Shown in pieces: positions 8,199 to 14,612 of a stretch of 38,135 bases of DNA. The translations under genes and the position numbers were made by a program. Source of the DNA: Flavobacteriales bacterium (GTDB taxonomy: Bacteria; Bacteroidota; Bacteroidia; Flavobacteriales_D; Crocinitomicaceae); NCBI GenBank assembly GCA_947449575.1, contig CANFRV010000033.1, forward strand, positions 1-38,135, read 5' to 3'. Under the pieces are notes generated by a model. The model saw only the letters and a list, made by a program, of their open reading frames with translations. It did no database searches and had not been told where the DNA came from. Numbering within the stretch: position 1 is the stretch's first letter; each line of letters starts with the position of its first letter.

Positions 8199-8660
8199 AT
8201 GCAGAGCAAAGCTAGTTCATTAGATGAATACATACAAGAATTACCGGAAGACAGAAAAGAAGTAATTCAAAAATTAAGAGAAATAATTCTTAAAAATTTA
8301 CCGAAAGGTTTTTCTGAACAAATCGGATATGGAATGATTGGCTATGTTGTCCCGCATTCTATTTATCCCTCAGGTTATCACTGTACTCCAAAATTACCAC
8401 TTCCCTTTGCGAATATTGCTTCACAAAAAAACTTTATCGCTTTCTATCACATGGGCTTATATGCAAACCCAAAACTATATGAATGGTTTATTACCGAATT
8501 CCCTAAACATTCCAGTGCAAAATTAGATATGGGAAAGAGTTGTGTCCGTTTCAAAAAAATGACTGACATACCCTTTGATTTAATAGGTGAATTAATGTCA
8601 AAAATTTCTGTTAACGACTGGATTGAAACGTATGAAGAAAAGTATAAAAAAGAAAATTAA
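8199..8660 (+). CDS. DUF1801 (YdhG-like) protein, copy 1
   Basis: The 153-residue protein starts MQSKASSLDEYIQELPEDRK and contains the DUF1801/YdhG core: a helical DEYI--LPEDRKEVI-KLR segment, GF-E-IGYGMIGYVVPHS, an aromatic-rich strand region ending FIAFYHMGLYA, and LDMGKSCVRFKK (about residues 10-125). The family has a small alpha/beta fold without an established biochemical function. I place the start at ATG 8199, because the alternative TTG at 8184 lies inside a TATATTTG promoter box (8179-8186) and so would be upstream of the transcript start. The gene begins 44 bases after comM. A paralogue at 11278 differs at about ten residues and is also intact. Confidence 0.8.
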   Translation: MQSKASSLDEYIQELPEDRKEVIQKLREIILKNLPKGFSEQIGYGMIGYVVPHSIYPSGYHCTPKLPLPFANIASQKNFIAFYHMGLYANPKLYEWFITEFPKHSSAKLDMGKSCVRFKKMTDIPFDLIGELMSKISVNDWIETYEEKYKKEN

Positions 8661-8763
8661 GATTCAAGATTTTTAGACAGTAGACTGCTGCACTATGGGG
8701 TTTTAGACTTGATAATTTATTGTTTTATAAGTCTTGAATCTTGCAGTCTAATGTCTTCTAGTT
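8661..8763. repeat. Inverted repeat after DUF1801 copy 1
   Basis: GATTCAAGA (8661-8669) and TAGACAGTAGACTGC pair with TCTTGAATC and GCAGTCTAATGTCTTCTA near 8738-8763, and an inner pair AGACTTGATAA/TTATAAGTCT sits in between. The result is a nested imperfect hairpin over about 100 bases. The same element follows copy 2 (11740-11842). The opening words recur at 17036 before rpsF, so it appears to belong to a dispersed intergenic family. It may also act as the terminator between the convergent DUF1801 and SPFH genes. Confidence 0.6.
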
Positions 8764-8843
8764 TTATATCTTTTTATCAATCGTTTTCAATTGATCCATT
8801 GCCATTATTTTCTTCATTGTACTTTCCATGCCATCTGTTGAAC
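8764..8843 (-). pseudogene. 3' fragment of SPFH gene (duplication remnant)
   Basis: These 80 bases match 11843-11922, the last 26 or so codons of the SPFH-domain gene on the minus strand, ending in the same LKTIDKK-stop. The match stops abruptly at 8843, where rpmH-flank sequence begins. The fragment has no start and is the scar of the tandem duplication breakpoint. Confidence 0.85.
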
Positions 8844-8906
8844 TTTTATAAAACATATTTTTGAAACCAGTATTCTTTGGTGTATCGGTTTTTTTTTATT
8901 TTTTTT

Positions 8907-9276
8907 AGTCGGATTACCAGATAGTGCTGTGAAAGAAAGTCAGCAAAGAATTAAAGCTGCTTTTAAAAACAATAACGTAAAATTTCCGGGGAAAGAAATT
9001 ACAGGCAATATGGCTCCTGCAGATATCCGCAAAGAAGGCTCTACTTTTGATCTTTCTATCGCTGTTGGAATTTTAGCTGCGAGTGAACATGATAGGCCCT
9101 CCAAGCTCAGGAAAGTCAATGTTAGCTAAAAGACTTCCTACTGTTTTACCTCCAATGACCTTAGAAGAATCATTGGAAACCACTAAAATTCATAGTGTTA
9201 CAGGAAAAATTGGAAAAGAAAGTGGATTGATTACCCAACGACCTTTTCGAAAACCGCATCACACGATTTCTGATGT
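8907..9276 (+). pseudogene. Degraded second copy of comM
   Basis: Two blocks of comM remain. 8907-9089 matches 6711-6893 (codons for [11 protein letters not shown] through ILAASE), and 9090-9276 matches 7271-7457 (codons from the Walker A region GPPSSGKS to the PHHTISDV segment). The intervening 377 bases of comM are deleted, which is not a multiple of three, so the fragments lie in different frames. The start region is lost through a deletion between T-runs. The third domain is gone, except that the extreme 3' end reappears at 11193-11231. Open frames of 66 and 92 codons across the blocks are by-products and not functional genes. Point differences from the intact copy are few, so the inactivation is not ancient. 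Confidence 0.9.
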
Positions 9277-9281
9277 AAAGG

Positions 9282-9312
9282 TTTTGATTGAGGAGGATAA
9301 AATTTATATTTG
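9282..9312 (+). promoter_or_regulatory. Promoter of FISUMP gene (TTTTG-N18-TATATTTG)
   Basis: TTTTG at 9282-9286 and TATATTTG at 9305-9312 are 18 bases apart, the best-matching spacing for Bacteroidota promoters. It begins six bases inside the foreign segment, so the gene came with its own promoter. The predicted leader to the ATG at 9415 is about 100 bases. Confidence 0.65.
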
Positions 9313-9376
9313 TAAAAACAAAAAAATTATGAAAGTTAGTAACTGTTGTCAATTGGATTAGGAAATATGGGAATTA

Positions 9377-9413
9377 AATATTAGTTTTAAATTTCTCAAT
9401 AAAAACCAATATT
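9377..9413 (+). promoter_or_regulatory. Hairpin directly before FISUMP start codon
   Basis: AATATTAGTTTT (9377-9388) pairs with AAAACCAATATT (9402-9413) with one mismatch around a 13-base loop. The stem ends two bases before the ATG, so it would cover the ribosome-binding region of the mRNA. Confidence 0.5.
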
Positions 9414-9414
9414 T

Positions 9415-10929
9415 ATGAAATACGTTTATTCCTTTCTTTTATGTTTTTCTTTTACTTCTTTCTTTGCCCAAAATCAATCCTTTAAGACTGGTGATAAGTA
9501 TCAAGGAGGAACCGTCGTTTATTTATTCAAAGAGGGCGATTCTCAATATGGAAAATATGAAGGTATTATCTTAGCCGATACCGTTATAAAAGATCAAAAG
9601 TGGGGCTGCGAGGGAACTCAAGGAATTGCTCTTGATAAATTATCAACTTCTAGCAAAATTGGAAGTTCTTTGTCAAATCATGAGATGTTGTTGAACAATT
9701 GTGAAAATGGTGCAGCATCAATTTGTAATGGTTTGATTAGTGGCAATGAAAAGGGTTGGTTTTTACCAACTTCTGAAGAAATAAATAAAATAATTGAAAA
9801 CTCCTCTTTTTTGAATAAAGATATCGCTCCGGGTAAATACTGGACAAATGTTGATGCAAATATTAATGATGCTTTTATATTAAATATTCAAAATATGGGA
9901 AAGATTATCTATACTTTGACTACTCAAAAAAAGTATTTTCCTGGTATTATTTTACCTGTGAAATATTTCAAGAAGCCGGTTCTGGTTCCCGTTACTTTGA
10001 AACCAGAAATTTCATTTTTAAATTGTGCAGAATCAAAATTAAATGGAAGTTTTCCAGTTGGTCGAAAAATTGGCTCGAATCAGAAGGTCTTTTTTAAGCC
10101 AGGAGATCAATATGTTAAAGATTTAATAGTAAAGGTAACGTACAAGGGAGGCAATGGTGTTTCGTATGGTTCAAATGTTTTTAAGTCTAAAGATACAATA
10201 TTAAATACACAGATAACTTTATTACAAGGAAAATTAAATAATGGTGATGGTGAGTTCACTTTTTCTATTAACGGAGCTACTCCATGCAGTGATACGGTTT
10301 GTTTTAATGTGAGTTTTGGGAGTCTACAAGGAGAAATAATATTTTATTTAAAACACGAACAATGGATGGCGAAAAATTTGGATGTTTCGAATTTCAGAAA
10401 CGGGGATACAATATTTCATGCAAAAAACAATCATGATTGGATGTTGGCGGAAAACATGCAAATTCCAGCTTGGATATATGCAGGAGATGATTCAACATTA
10501 GTTAAAGATTATGGTAAATTGTATAATTGGTTTGCAGTTAATGATCCAAGAGGTTTAGCGCCTGAAGGATGGCATGTTGCTTCACTTGATGAATGGTTGG
10601 ATCTTTCAAATTCTTTTGGAGGTAATGTCAATGCATTGAAAAGCAAATCAGGTTGGTATCCAATTTCAAAAAATGGAAGTGATGAAAGTGGGTTCGGTGC
10701 AATGCCGAGTGGAAGAAGAATAAGTTTTAATCAAAATGAAAGTTCATTGTATTTTTCTGGTTCTTGGTGGACAACTAATTCAGATGTTTTTGAACAGCAA
10801 GATATTAATTACAAAACTTATTCCAAGACATATCCTATATCCATTGAAATTGATAAAAATGGTGAGCCTTTTAAACAAAGCTCTAATAGTGCATGTATCG
10901 GAATGTCAGTGCGTTGTGTAAAAGATTAA
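9415..10929 (+). CDS. Secreted protein with DUF1566-like and FISUMP domains
   Basis: The 504-residue protein has a signal peptide (MKYVYSFLLCFSFTSFFAQ, cut about residue 19). The first part (about 27-185) looks like a DUF1566/lectin-like domain: YQGGTVVYLF, GIILAD, WGCEGT, SLSNHEMLLNNC, AASICNGL and NEKGWFLPTSEEINKI. A linker domain (about 205-325) has YKGGNGVSYGSNVF and GDGEFTFSINGAT, a beta-sandwich segment seen in Bacteroidota surface proteins. The C-terminal part (about 330-503) is the FISUMP domain (Fibrobacter succinogenes major paralogous domain): QWMAKNLDV, YGKLYNWFAV, GWHVASLDEW, ESGFGAMPSGRR, WWTT and the closing GMSVRCVKD. The role is unknown but probably extracellular or surface. 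No T9SS tail is evident. It is foreign relative to its surroundings, being embedded in a comM remnant. Confidence 0.8.
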   Translation: MKYVYSFLLCFSFTSFFAQNQSFKTGDKYQGGTVVYLFKEGDSQYGKYEGIILADTVIKDQKWGCEGTQGIALDKLSTSSKIGSSLSNHEMLLNNCENGAASICNGLISGNEKGWFLPTSEEINKIIENSSFLNKDIAPGKYWTNVDANINDAFILNIQNMGKIIYTLTTQKKYFPGIILPVKYFKKPVLVPVTLKPEISFLNCAESKLNGSFPVGRKIGSNQKVFFKPGDQYVKDLIVKVTYKGGNGVSYGSNVFKSKDTILNTQITLLQGKLNNGDGEFTFSINGATPCSDTVCFNVSFGSLQGEIIFYLKHEQWMAKNLDVSNFRNGDTIFHAKNNHDWMLAENMQIPAWIYAGDDSTLVKDYGKLYNWFAVNDPRGLAPEGWHVASLDEWLDLSNSFGGNVNALKSKSGWYPISKNGSDESGFGAMPSGRRISFNQNESSLYFSGSWWTTNSDVFEQQDINYKTYSKTYPISIEIDKNGEPFKQSSNSACIGMSVRCVKD

Positions 10930-11030
10930 GTTCGGTTAGACTTTATTTTTTCGTACAATAGATCAACTTATGGTTCAAATCGCGTTGCATTTGTGCAACC
11001 GTAACAGTTAAGTGTTCTAATGCTATCTAT
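10930..11030. other. Short non-coding stretch with perfect 6-bp hairpin
   Basis: After the FISUMP stop no terminator with a T-tract is visible. GTTGCA (10984-10989) and TGCAAC (10994-10999) form a perfect stem with a four-base loop. Sequence from 10974 onward is in frame with the recombinase remnant that follows but does not resemble the catalytic N-terminus. Confidence 0.4.
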
Positions 11031-11192
11031 TTCTTTGAGAGAGAAGGAAGAAAACAAATTAAGAAACTTGTTGATGAGGGACTACTTCAAACTCTTTCTG
11101 TTTGGTAAATAGATCGTCTTGGAAGAGATTTAAGAGATATAATGATTACAATACATTACTTCAATCAAAAAGATATTTGGATCAACTTCGTT
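11031..11192 (+). pseudogene. Serine recombinase (resolvase/invertase) fragment
   Basis: Reading from 11031 in the frame of 10974, the translation FFEREGRKQIKKLVDEG, LLQTLSVW, stop (TAA at 11106-11108), IDRLGRDLRDIMITIHYFNQ, KDIWINF aligns with the middle of the serine-recombinase catalytic domain. The canonical form there is ...RPELQRLLDD--GKFDVVLVYKLDRLSRNLRDL. The hallmark DRLGR-LRDI is intact. The N-terminal part with the catalytic serine (usual Y-RVS) is missing or unrecognisable, there is one in-frame stop, and the 3' part is cut off where comM sequence resumes at 11193. It is a dead fragment of a resolvase/invertase, probably from the element that brought the neighbouring gene. Confidence 0.65.
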
Positions 11193-11231
11193 TTCAATTT
11201 AGAAGTTTAGATCGCGAAAGTTGGGCCGGGT
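11193..11231 (+). pseudogene. 3' tail of comM copy 2
   Basis: These bases match 8114-8152 and encode the last residues of ComM ([11 protein letters not shown]) with the following stop at 11232-11234. This is the right-hand piece of the broken comM and is continuous with the intact DUF1801 copy 2. Confidence 0.85.
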
Positions 11232-11277
11232 AAAATAGGAAATTGCCAATTAAAAAGTATATTTGAAAAAAAAAGAA

Positions 11278-11739
11278 ATGCAGAGCAAAGCTAGTTCAGT
11301 GGATGAATACATACAAGAATTACCGGAAGACAGAAAAGAAGTAATTCAGAAATTAAGTGAAATAATTCTTAAAAATTTACCGAAAGGTTTTTCTGAACAA
11401 ATCGGATATGGAATGATTGGCTATGTTGTCCCGCATTCTATTTATCCCGCAGGTTATCACTGCACTCCAAAATTACCACTTCCCTTTGCGAATATTGCTT
11501 CACAAAAAAACTTTATCGCTTTCTATCACATGGGCTTGTATGCAAACCCAAAAATATATGAATGGTTTGTTTCCGAATTCCCTAAACATTCCAGCGCAAA
11601 ATTAGATATGGGAAAAAGTTGTGTCCGTTTCAAAAAAATGACTGACATACCCTTTGATTTAATAGGTGAATTAATGTCAGAAATTTCTGTTAACGACTGG
11701 ATTAAAACGTATGAAGAAAAGTATAAAAAAGACAAGTAA
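11278..11739 (+). CDS. DUF1801 (YdhG-like) protein, copy 2
   Basis: The 153-residue protein is a near copy of the protein at 8199, with about ten substitutions (for example L/V, R/S, S/A, IT/VS, K/E, E/K and a different final pair) and no frame damage. The same DUF1801 core is present: GF-E-IGYGMIGYVVPHS, FIAFYHMGLYA and LDMGKSCVRFKK. The biochemical role is unknown. The start is taken at ATG 11278, because TTG 11263 falls inside the TATATTTG box at 11258-11265. Because both copies stay open and many changes are conservative, both may be under selection, although the duplication may simply be too young for decay. It is convergent with the SPFH gene. Confidence 0.8.
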   Translation: MQSKASSVDEYIQELPEDRKEVIQKLSEIILKNLPKGFSEQIGYGMIGYVVPHSIYPAGYHCTPKLPLPFANIASQKNFIAFYHMGLYANPKIYEWFVSEFPKHSSAKLDMGKSCVRFKKMTDIPFDLIGELMSEISVNDWIKTYEEKYKKDK

Positions 11740-11842
11740 GATTCAAGATTTGTAGACAGTAGACTGCTGCACTATGGGGTTTTAGACTTGATAATTTATT
11801 GTTTTATAAGTCTTGAATCTTGCAGTCTAATGTCTTCTAGTC
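11740..11842. repeat. Inverted repeat after DUF1801 copy 2
   Basis: Nearly identical copy of the hairpin element at 8661-8763 (GATTCAAGATT...AGACTTGATAA...TCTTGAATC...CTAATGTCTTCTAG). It lies between the convergent DUF1801 and SPFH stops, where it could terminate transcription from both sides. Confidence 0.6.
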
Positions 11843-12772
11843 TTATATCTTTTTATCAATCGTTTTCAATTGATCCATTGCCATAATTTTCTTCATTGTG
11901 CTTTCCATTCCATCGGTCGAACCATCTAAGAAAATTACATTTCCTTTTCCTTTTTCAGCAAATTCTTTCACTGATTCAGTCCACATGGAAAACAAAATTA
12001 AAGAAGTATCCAAATTTGCTTCACGCATTTTAATTGCCGCTTCACTCATCCCTTTAGCCACTTCTTCACGAAATAACGCAATACCTTGTCCTTTTAATTG
12101 AGATGCTTCACGTTCTGCTGTTGCAGCAATTTTAATACTATTTCCTTCGGCTTCTGCGGCCTTTGTTCTAGTGATTAATAAAGCCTGACCTTCATTTTCT
12201 GCAGCGGCTTTTAAGTTGTTTGACGCTACAACTTTTGCCATAGATGTGGTTATTTCTTCATCAAAAGTAATATCATTCAACTGTAAATCAATTAAATGAA
12301 AACCCCAACTTTCTAAAGTATTGTCAATTGTTTCTTTAACATCATTGACAATTTCACTTCGAAGTAATAAAATTTCTGCTTGTTTTTTAGTAGCAACAAA
12401 ACCACGAACAGAACCTTCAATTGTTCGAATTAAAGCCTGGGTGAAATTTTGATCATTCACAAATTTAAAAGCAACATTTTTTATTGTTTCCTCATCTGCA
12501 TTTAAAACAGAATATACCAACATTGCTTTAAAATAGACGTTTGCTTGGTCTTGCGTAATTGCCTGAAATTCCATTTCCAATGCTCGATTCTGGATAGAGA
12601 TTCTCTTTTCAACTTTTTCAATGATAGGAATTTTTAGATTTAGTCCAGGACTTAAAATCCTTCTATATTTCCCGAAAACAGTCATTACGGCAGTAGTTCC
12701 CTGCTGCACTGTAATGAAAGAGGTAGCTAAAATTACCACACAAATAATAAGTAGGATGATTGAAATATTCAT
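11843..12772 (-). CDS. SPFH/band-7 (stomatin-like) membrane protein
   Basis: Read from ATG at 12772 the product has 309 residues: one N-terminal membrane segment (ISIILLIICVVILATSFITV), then the SPFH/band-7 domain (about 20-190; VQQGTTAVMTVFGKYRRILSPGLNLKIPIIEKVEKRIS, and the WGFHLIDLQLNDITFDEEI motif). A coiled-coil rich in Ala, Glu and Lys follows (about 175-250, AEAEGNSIKIAATAEREAS). Such proteins form oligomeric cages or membrane microdomains and often regulate proteases. A longer reading from TTG at 12799 adds nine charged residues before the membrane segment and is less likely. A canonical promoter lies at 12914-12885. The last 80 bases are duplicated at 8764-8843. Confidence 0.88.
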   Translation of the reverse strand: MNISIILLIICVVILATSFITVQQGTTAVMTVFGKYRRILSPGLNLKIPIIEKVEKRISIQNRALEMEFQAITQDQANVYFKAMLVYSVLNADEETIKNVAFKFVNDQNFTQALIRTIEGSVRGFVATKKQAEILLLRSEIVNDVKETIDNTLESWGFHLIDLQLNDITFDEEITTSMAKVVASNNLKAAAENEGQALLITRTKAAEAEGNSIKIAATAEREASQLKGQGIALFREEVAKGMSEAAIKMREANLDTSLILFSMWTESVKEFAEKGKGNVIFLDGSTDGMESTMKKIMAMDQLKTIDKKI

Positions 12773-12884
12773 ATGTTTTTTATTTTTTGTATCTTTCAAA
12801 TGAAATCGCCTTATTGAAATTCATCATTTTTTTATGACGTTTTTCGCATTCTGACTTATTTCACATGAAATATATTTATCTAAT

Positions 12885-12914
12885 CAAAAGTAACATATTT
12901 AAATTGATATCAAA
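12885..12914 (-). promoter_or_regulatory. Promoter of SPFH gene (TTTG-N18-TACTTTTG)
   Basis: On the minus strand TTTG (12914-12911) and TACTTTTG (12892-12885) are 18 bases apart. The -33 box falls inside the end of the upstream ATPase gene. The leader would be about 105 bases to ATG 12772. Confidence 0.6.
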
Positions 12915-13617
12915 ACCCTATTGAAATTAATTCTGTTTTCGTTAACGCATTTGCCTTACAAAGCCTTAATTTTCGTTCAATTTTATGCACGACAAGCAAA
13001 TCAATTTCAGATTCCAGACACAACTCTAGATCATGAGAGGACACAATAACACATTTATTCAATTCAGTCGAAATCTTTTTCATCAATTCCATTACTTTCT
13101 GACGATTGGCATAATCTAAAAAAGCAGTTGGCTCATCTAGTATTATAATCTTTGTTTCTTGAATTATTGCTCTTGCAATAGCGGCTAATTGTCGCTCACC
13201 ATCACTTAATTCTTTCGTGTACTTTTCTTGTAAACTTTCTAGATCAAGTAATTTTATGGTATCATTAATCACCTTAAAATCAGTTGCATTCAATCTTCCA
13301 AAAATATTGGTGTGTGGTGTTCGACCCAATGCTAAATAATCTTTCACTTTTAAATATTCAACCCCATCAAATGTAGAACCCACAAAAGAAATCATTTTTG
13401 CTTTGTCAATTCGATTGAATTTTGAAATGGAACTTCCGTCAATCACAATTTGGCCTTTCAAGGGCGAATAAACTCCCGTAATCGATTGCAAAAATGTAGT
13501 TTTACCCGAACCATTCGCTCCAATTAAAGCATACATTTCACCCTGTTCCAATTGAAGGTTATCAATCGTGAATAGCACAGACGCATGACCAATTTCAATT
13601 TTATCTAAAACTATCAT
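12910..13617 (-). CDS. ABC importer ATPase, FecE/BtuD family
   Basis: The 235-residue ATPase energises a metal-chelate importer. Walker A GANGSGKTT is at about 33-41, the Q-loop lies near VGSTFDG, the signature is a variant LSDGERQ (about 138-144), Walker B is IIILDEPTAFLD, and the H-loop is SSHDLEL. The order and motifs fit the FecE/BtuD/FhuC class. The start codon overlaps the permease stop (ATGA), so it is the third gene of a tightly coupled operon: binding protein, permease, ATPase. The substrate (siderophore iron, heme or cobamide) cannot be fixed from the ATPase. Confidence 0.87.
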   Translation of the reverse strand: MIVLDKIEIGHASVLFTIDNLQLEQGEMYALIGANGSGKTTFLQSITGVYSPLKGQIVIDGSSISKFNRIDKAKMISFVGSTFDGVEYLKVKDYLALGRTPHTNIFGRLNATDFKVINDTIKLLDLESLQEKYTKELSDGERQLAAIARAIIQETKIIILDEPTAFLDYANRQKVMELMKKISTELNKCVIVSSHDLELCLESEIDLLVVHKIERKLRLCKANALTKTELISIGF

Positions 13618-14612
13618 ACGAGACGCTTTAAAACGATTATAATAACGAAAGGAGCACCTATTATAGAGGTAATCGCATTGATTGGAATATGAATGGTGCT
13701 TTCTACTAATTGCACAAAAATATCACAAATCAAAAGAAAAATACTTCCTACTAAAAGGGATCCAATCAGCAATGTTCTATGCGATTGTGTTTTAAAAAGT
13801 AATTTCACTATGTTCGGAACGGCTAATCCAACAAAGGCTATCGGACCGCAAAAAGCAGTTATCAATCCCGTTAAAATGGCTGTGATAGCGATCAAAAAAA
13901 TACGAATATACTTTACCTTAATCCCAAGCATTAAGGCCTGATTTTCTCCCAACACTAAAGTATTTAAAGACTTGACAACAAACAAACAAGAAATTAAACC
14001 AATCAGAAAAAAGATGAAAATAATAGGTAATTGAGAAAATTCAACTTGCTGCAGTGAACCCATCGCCCACATGATAAACATTTTCAAATCCTCAGGATTA
14101 CTAACTGCTTGCAATATAGAAACAAAAGCTCCTGTAAAACTGCCTAACATGATACCAATTAACAACAAAGAAACGTTTGATTTTACGACCATGGAGAATG
14201 CTAGGATCAATAAACCAAAAGCAAAAGCACCCAATAATGCGCTGATTATTGTTCCAAAATCTGAACTAAAAAAGGGAACACCAGACATCAAAGAGAAAGC
14301 TACAAAAAGGCTAGCACCCGAATTTATTCCTAAAATATTTGGACCAGCTAAAGGATTATTAAATAAAGTCTGCATCAATAATCCTGCGATTGAGAGACCT
14401 CCGCCAGCAATAATCCCCATTATCAACCGAGGGAATCTAAACTCTTTGATAATAAGTTGATTGGTGCTTTGAGCGTCAAAATTCGTCAAAGCTGAATAAA
14501 AATCAGAAAATCCAATTGAAATAGTACCAGAAGAAAGATGTATAAAAGCAATAATCGGCAATAAAGTCACCAAAATCACTATTACAAGCTTATTATTTGT
14601 TTTAGAACCCAC
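13614..14612 (-). CDS. FecCD/BtuC-family ABC permease
   Basis: The 332-residue integral membrane protein has about ten hydrophobic segments. FecCD signatures are visible: EFRFPRLIMGIIAGGGLSIAGLLMQTLFNNPLAGPNILGINSGAS near the N-terminus, LIGIMLGSF, the coupling-helix LGIKVKYIR region and AFCGPIAFVGLAVPNIVK. It forms the inner-membrane channel for an iron-siderophore, heme or vitamin B12 type substrate. The start is GTG at 14612, sharing one base with the TAG stop of the binding-protein gene. The length is normal for the family. Confidence 0.9.
   Translation of the reverse strand: MGSKTNNKLVIVILVTLLPIIAFIHLSSGTISIGFSDFYSALTNFDAQSTNQLIIKEFRFPRLIMGIIAGGGLSIAGLLMQTLFNNPLAGPNILGINSGASLFVAFSLMSGVPFFSSDFGTIISALLGAFAFGLLILAFSMVVKSNVSLLLIGIMLGSFTGAFVSILQAVSNPEDLKMFIMWAMGSLQQVEFSQLPIIFIFFLIGLISCLFVVKSLNTLVLGENQALMLGIKVKYIRIFLIAITAILTGLITAFCGPIAFVGLAVPNIVKLLFKTQSHRTLLIGSLLVGSIFLLICDIFVQLVESTIHIPINAITSIIGAPFVIIIVLKRLV

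Larger units (their letters stand above)
9277..11192. mobile_element. Foreign 1.9 kb segment replacing the second half of comM copy 2
   Basis: At 9276/9277 the match to comM ends within the TISDV segment, and at 11193 it resumes 656 bases further along in comM (8114). The 1916 bases in between have no counterpart in the intact unit. They contain a complete promoter, a 504-codon secreted-protein gene and a broken serine-recombinase gene whose frame runs straight into the comM tail. No terminal inverted repeats or target duplications are evident at the joints, so the mechanism is unclear. Insertion followed by deletion, or recombinase-mediated exchange, are both possible. Confidence 0.6.
6379..11922. 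repeat. Tandem segmental duplication (units 6379-8843 and 8844-11922)
   Basis: Unit 1 (2465 bp) runs from just after the rpmH stop through comM and the DUF1801 gene into a copy of the last 80 bases of the SPFH gene. Unit 2 starts at 8844 with the same rpmH 3' flank (8844 matches 6379) and ends at about 11922 inside the real SPFH gene. Matching blocks are 6379-6429 with 8844-8895, 6711-6893 with 8907-9089, 7271-7457 with 9090-9276, and 8114-8843 with 11193-11922. Unit 2 has lost about 6430-6702 (deletion between T-runs) and 6894-7270 (377 bp), and has 7458-8113 replaced by 1916 bp of unrelated DNA. The ancestral order was therefore rpmH, comM, DUF1801, SPFH. Confidence 0.9.

Noticed and set aside
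8929-9129. Open frame of 66 codons resembling the ComM N-terminal region
   Set aside because: It is a fragment of the duplicated comM without the start region, and the frame breaks at the 377-bp deletion.
9083-9361. Open frame of 92 codons with a P-loop (GPPSSGKS)
   Set aside because: It is the second comM fragment read into foreign sequence from a GTG in the deletion joint; there is no complete ATPase domain.
10971-11010. tRNA-like GGTTCAAATC word
   Set aside because: No acceptor stem or anticodon arm can be drawn around it.
6616-11922. Defence-island or toxin-antitoxin interpretation of the duplicated region
   Set aside because: No nuclease, toxin, antitoxin or phage-defence domain was recognised; the content is explained by duplication plus one insertion.
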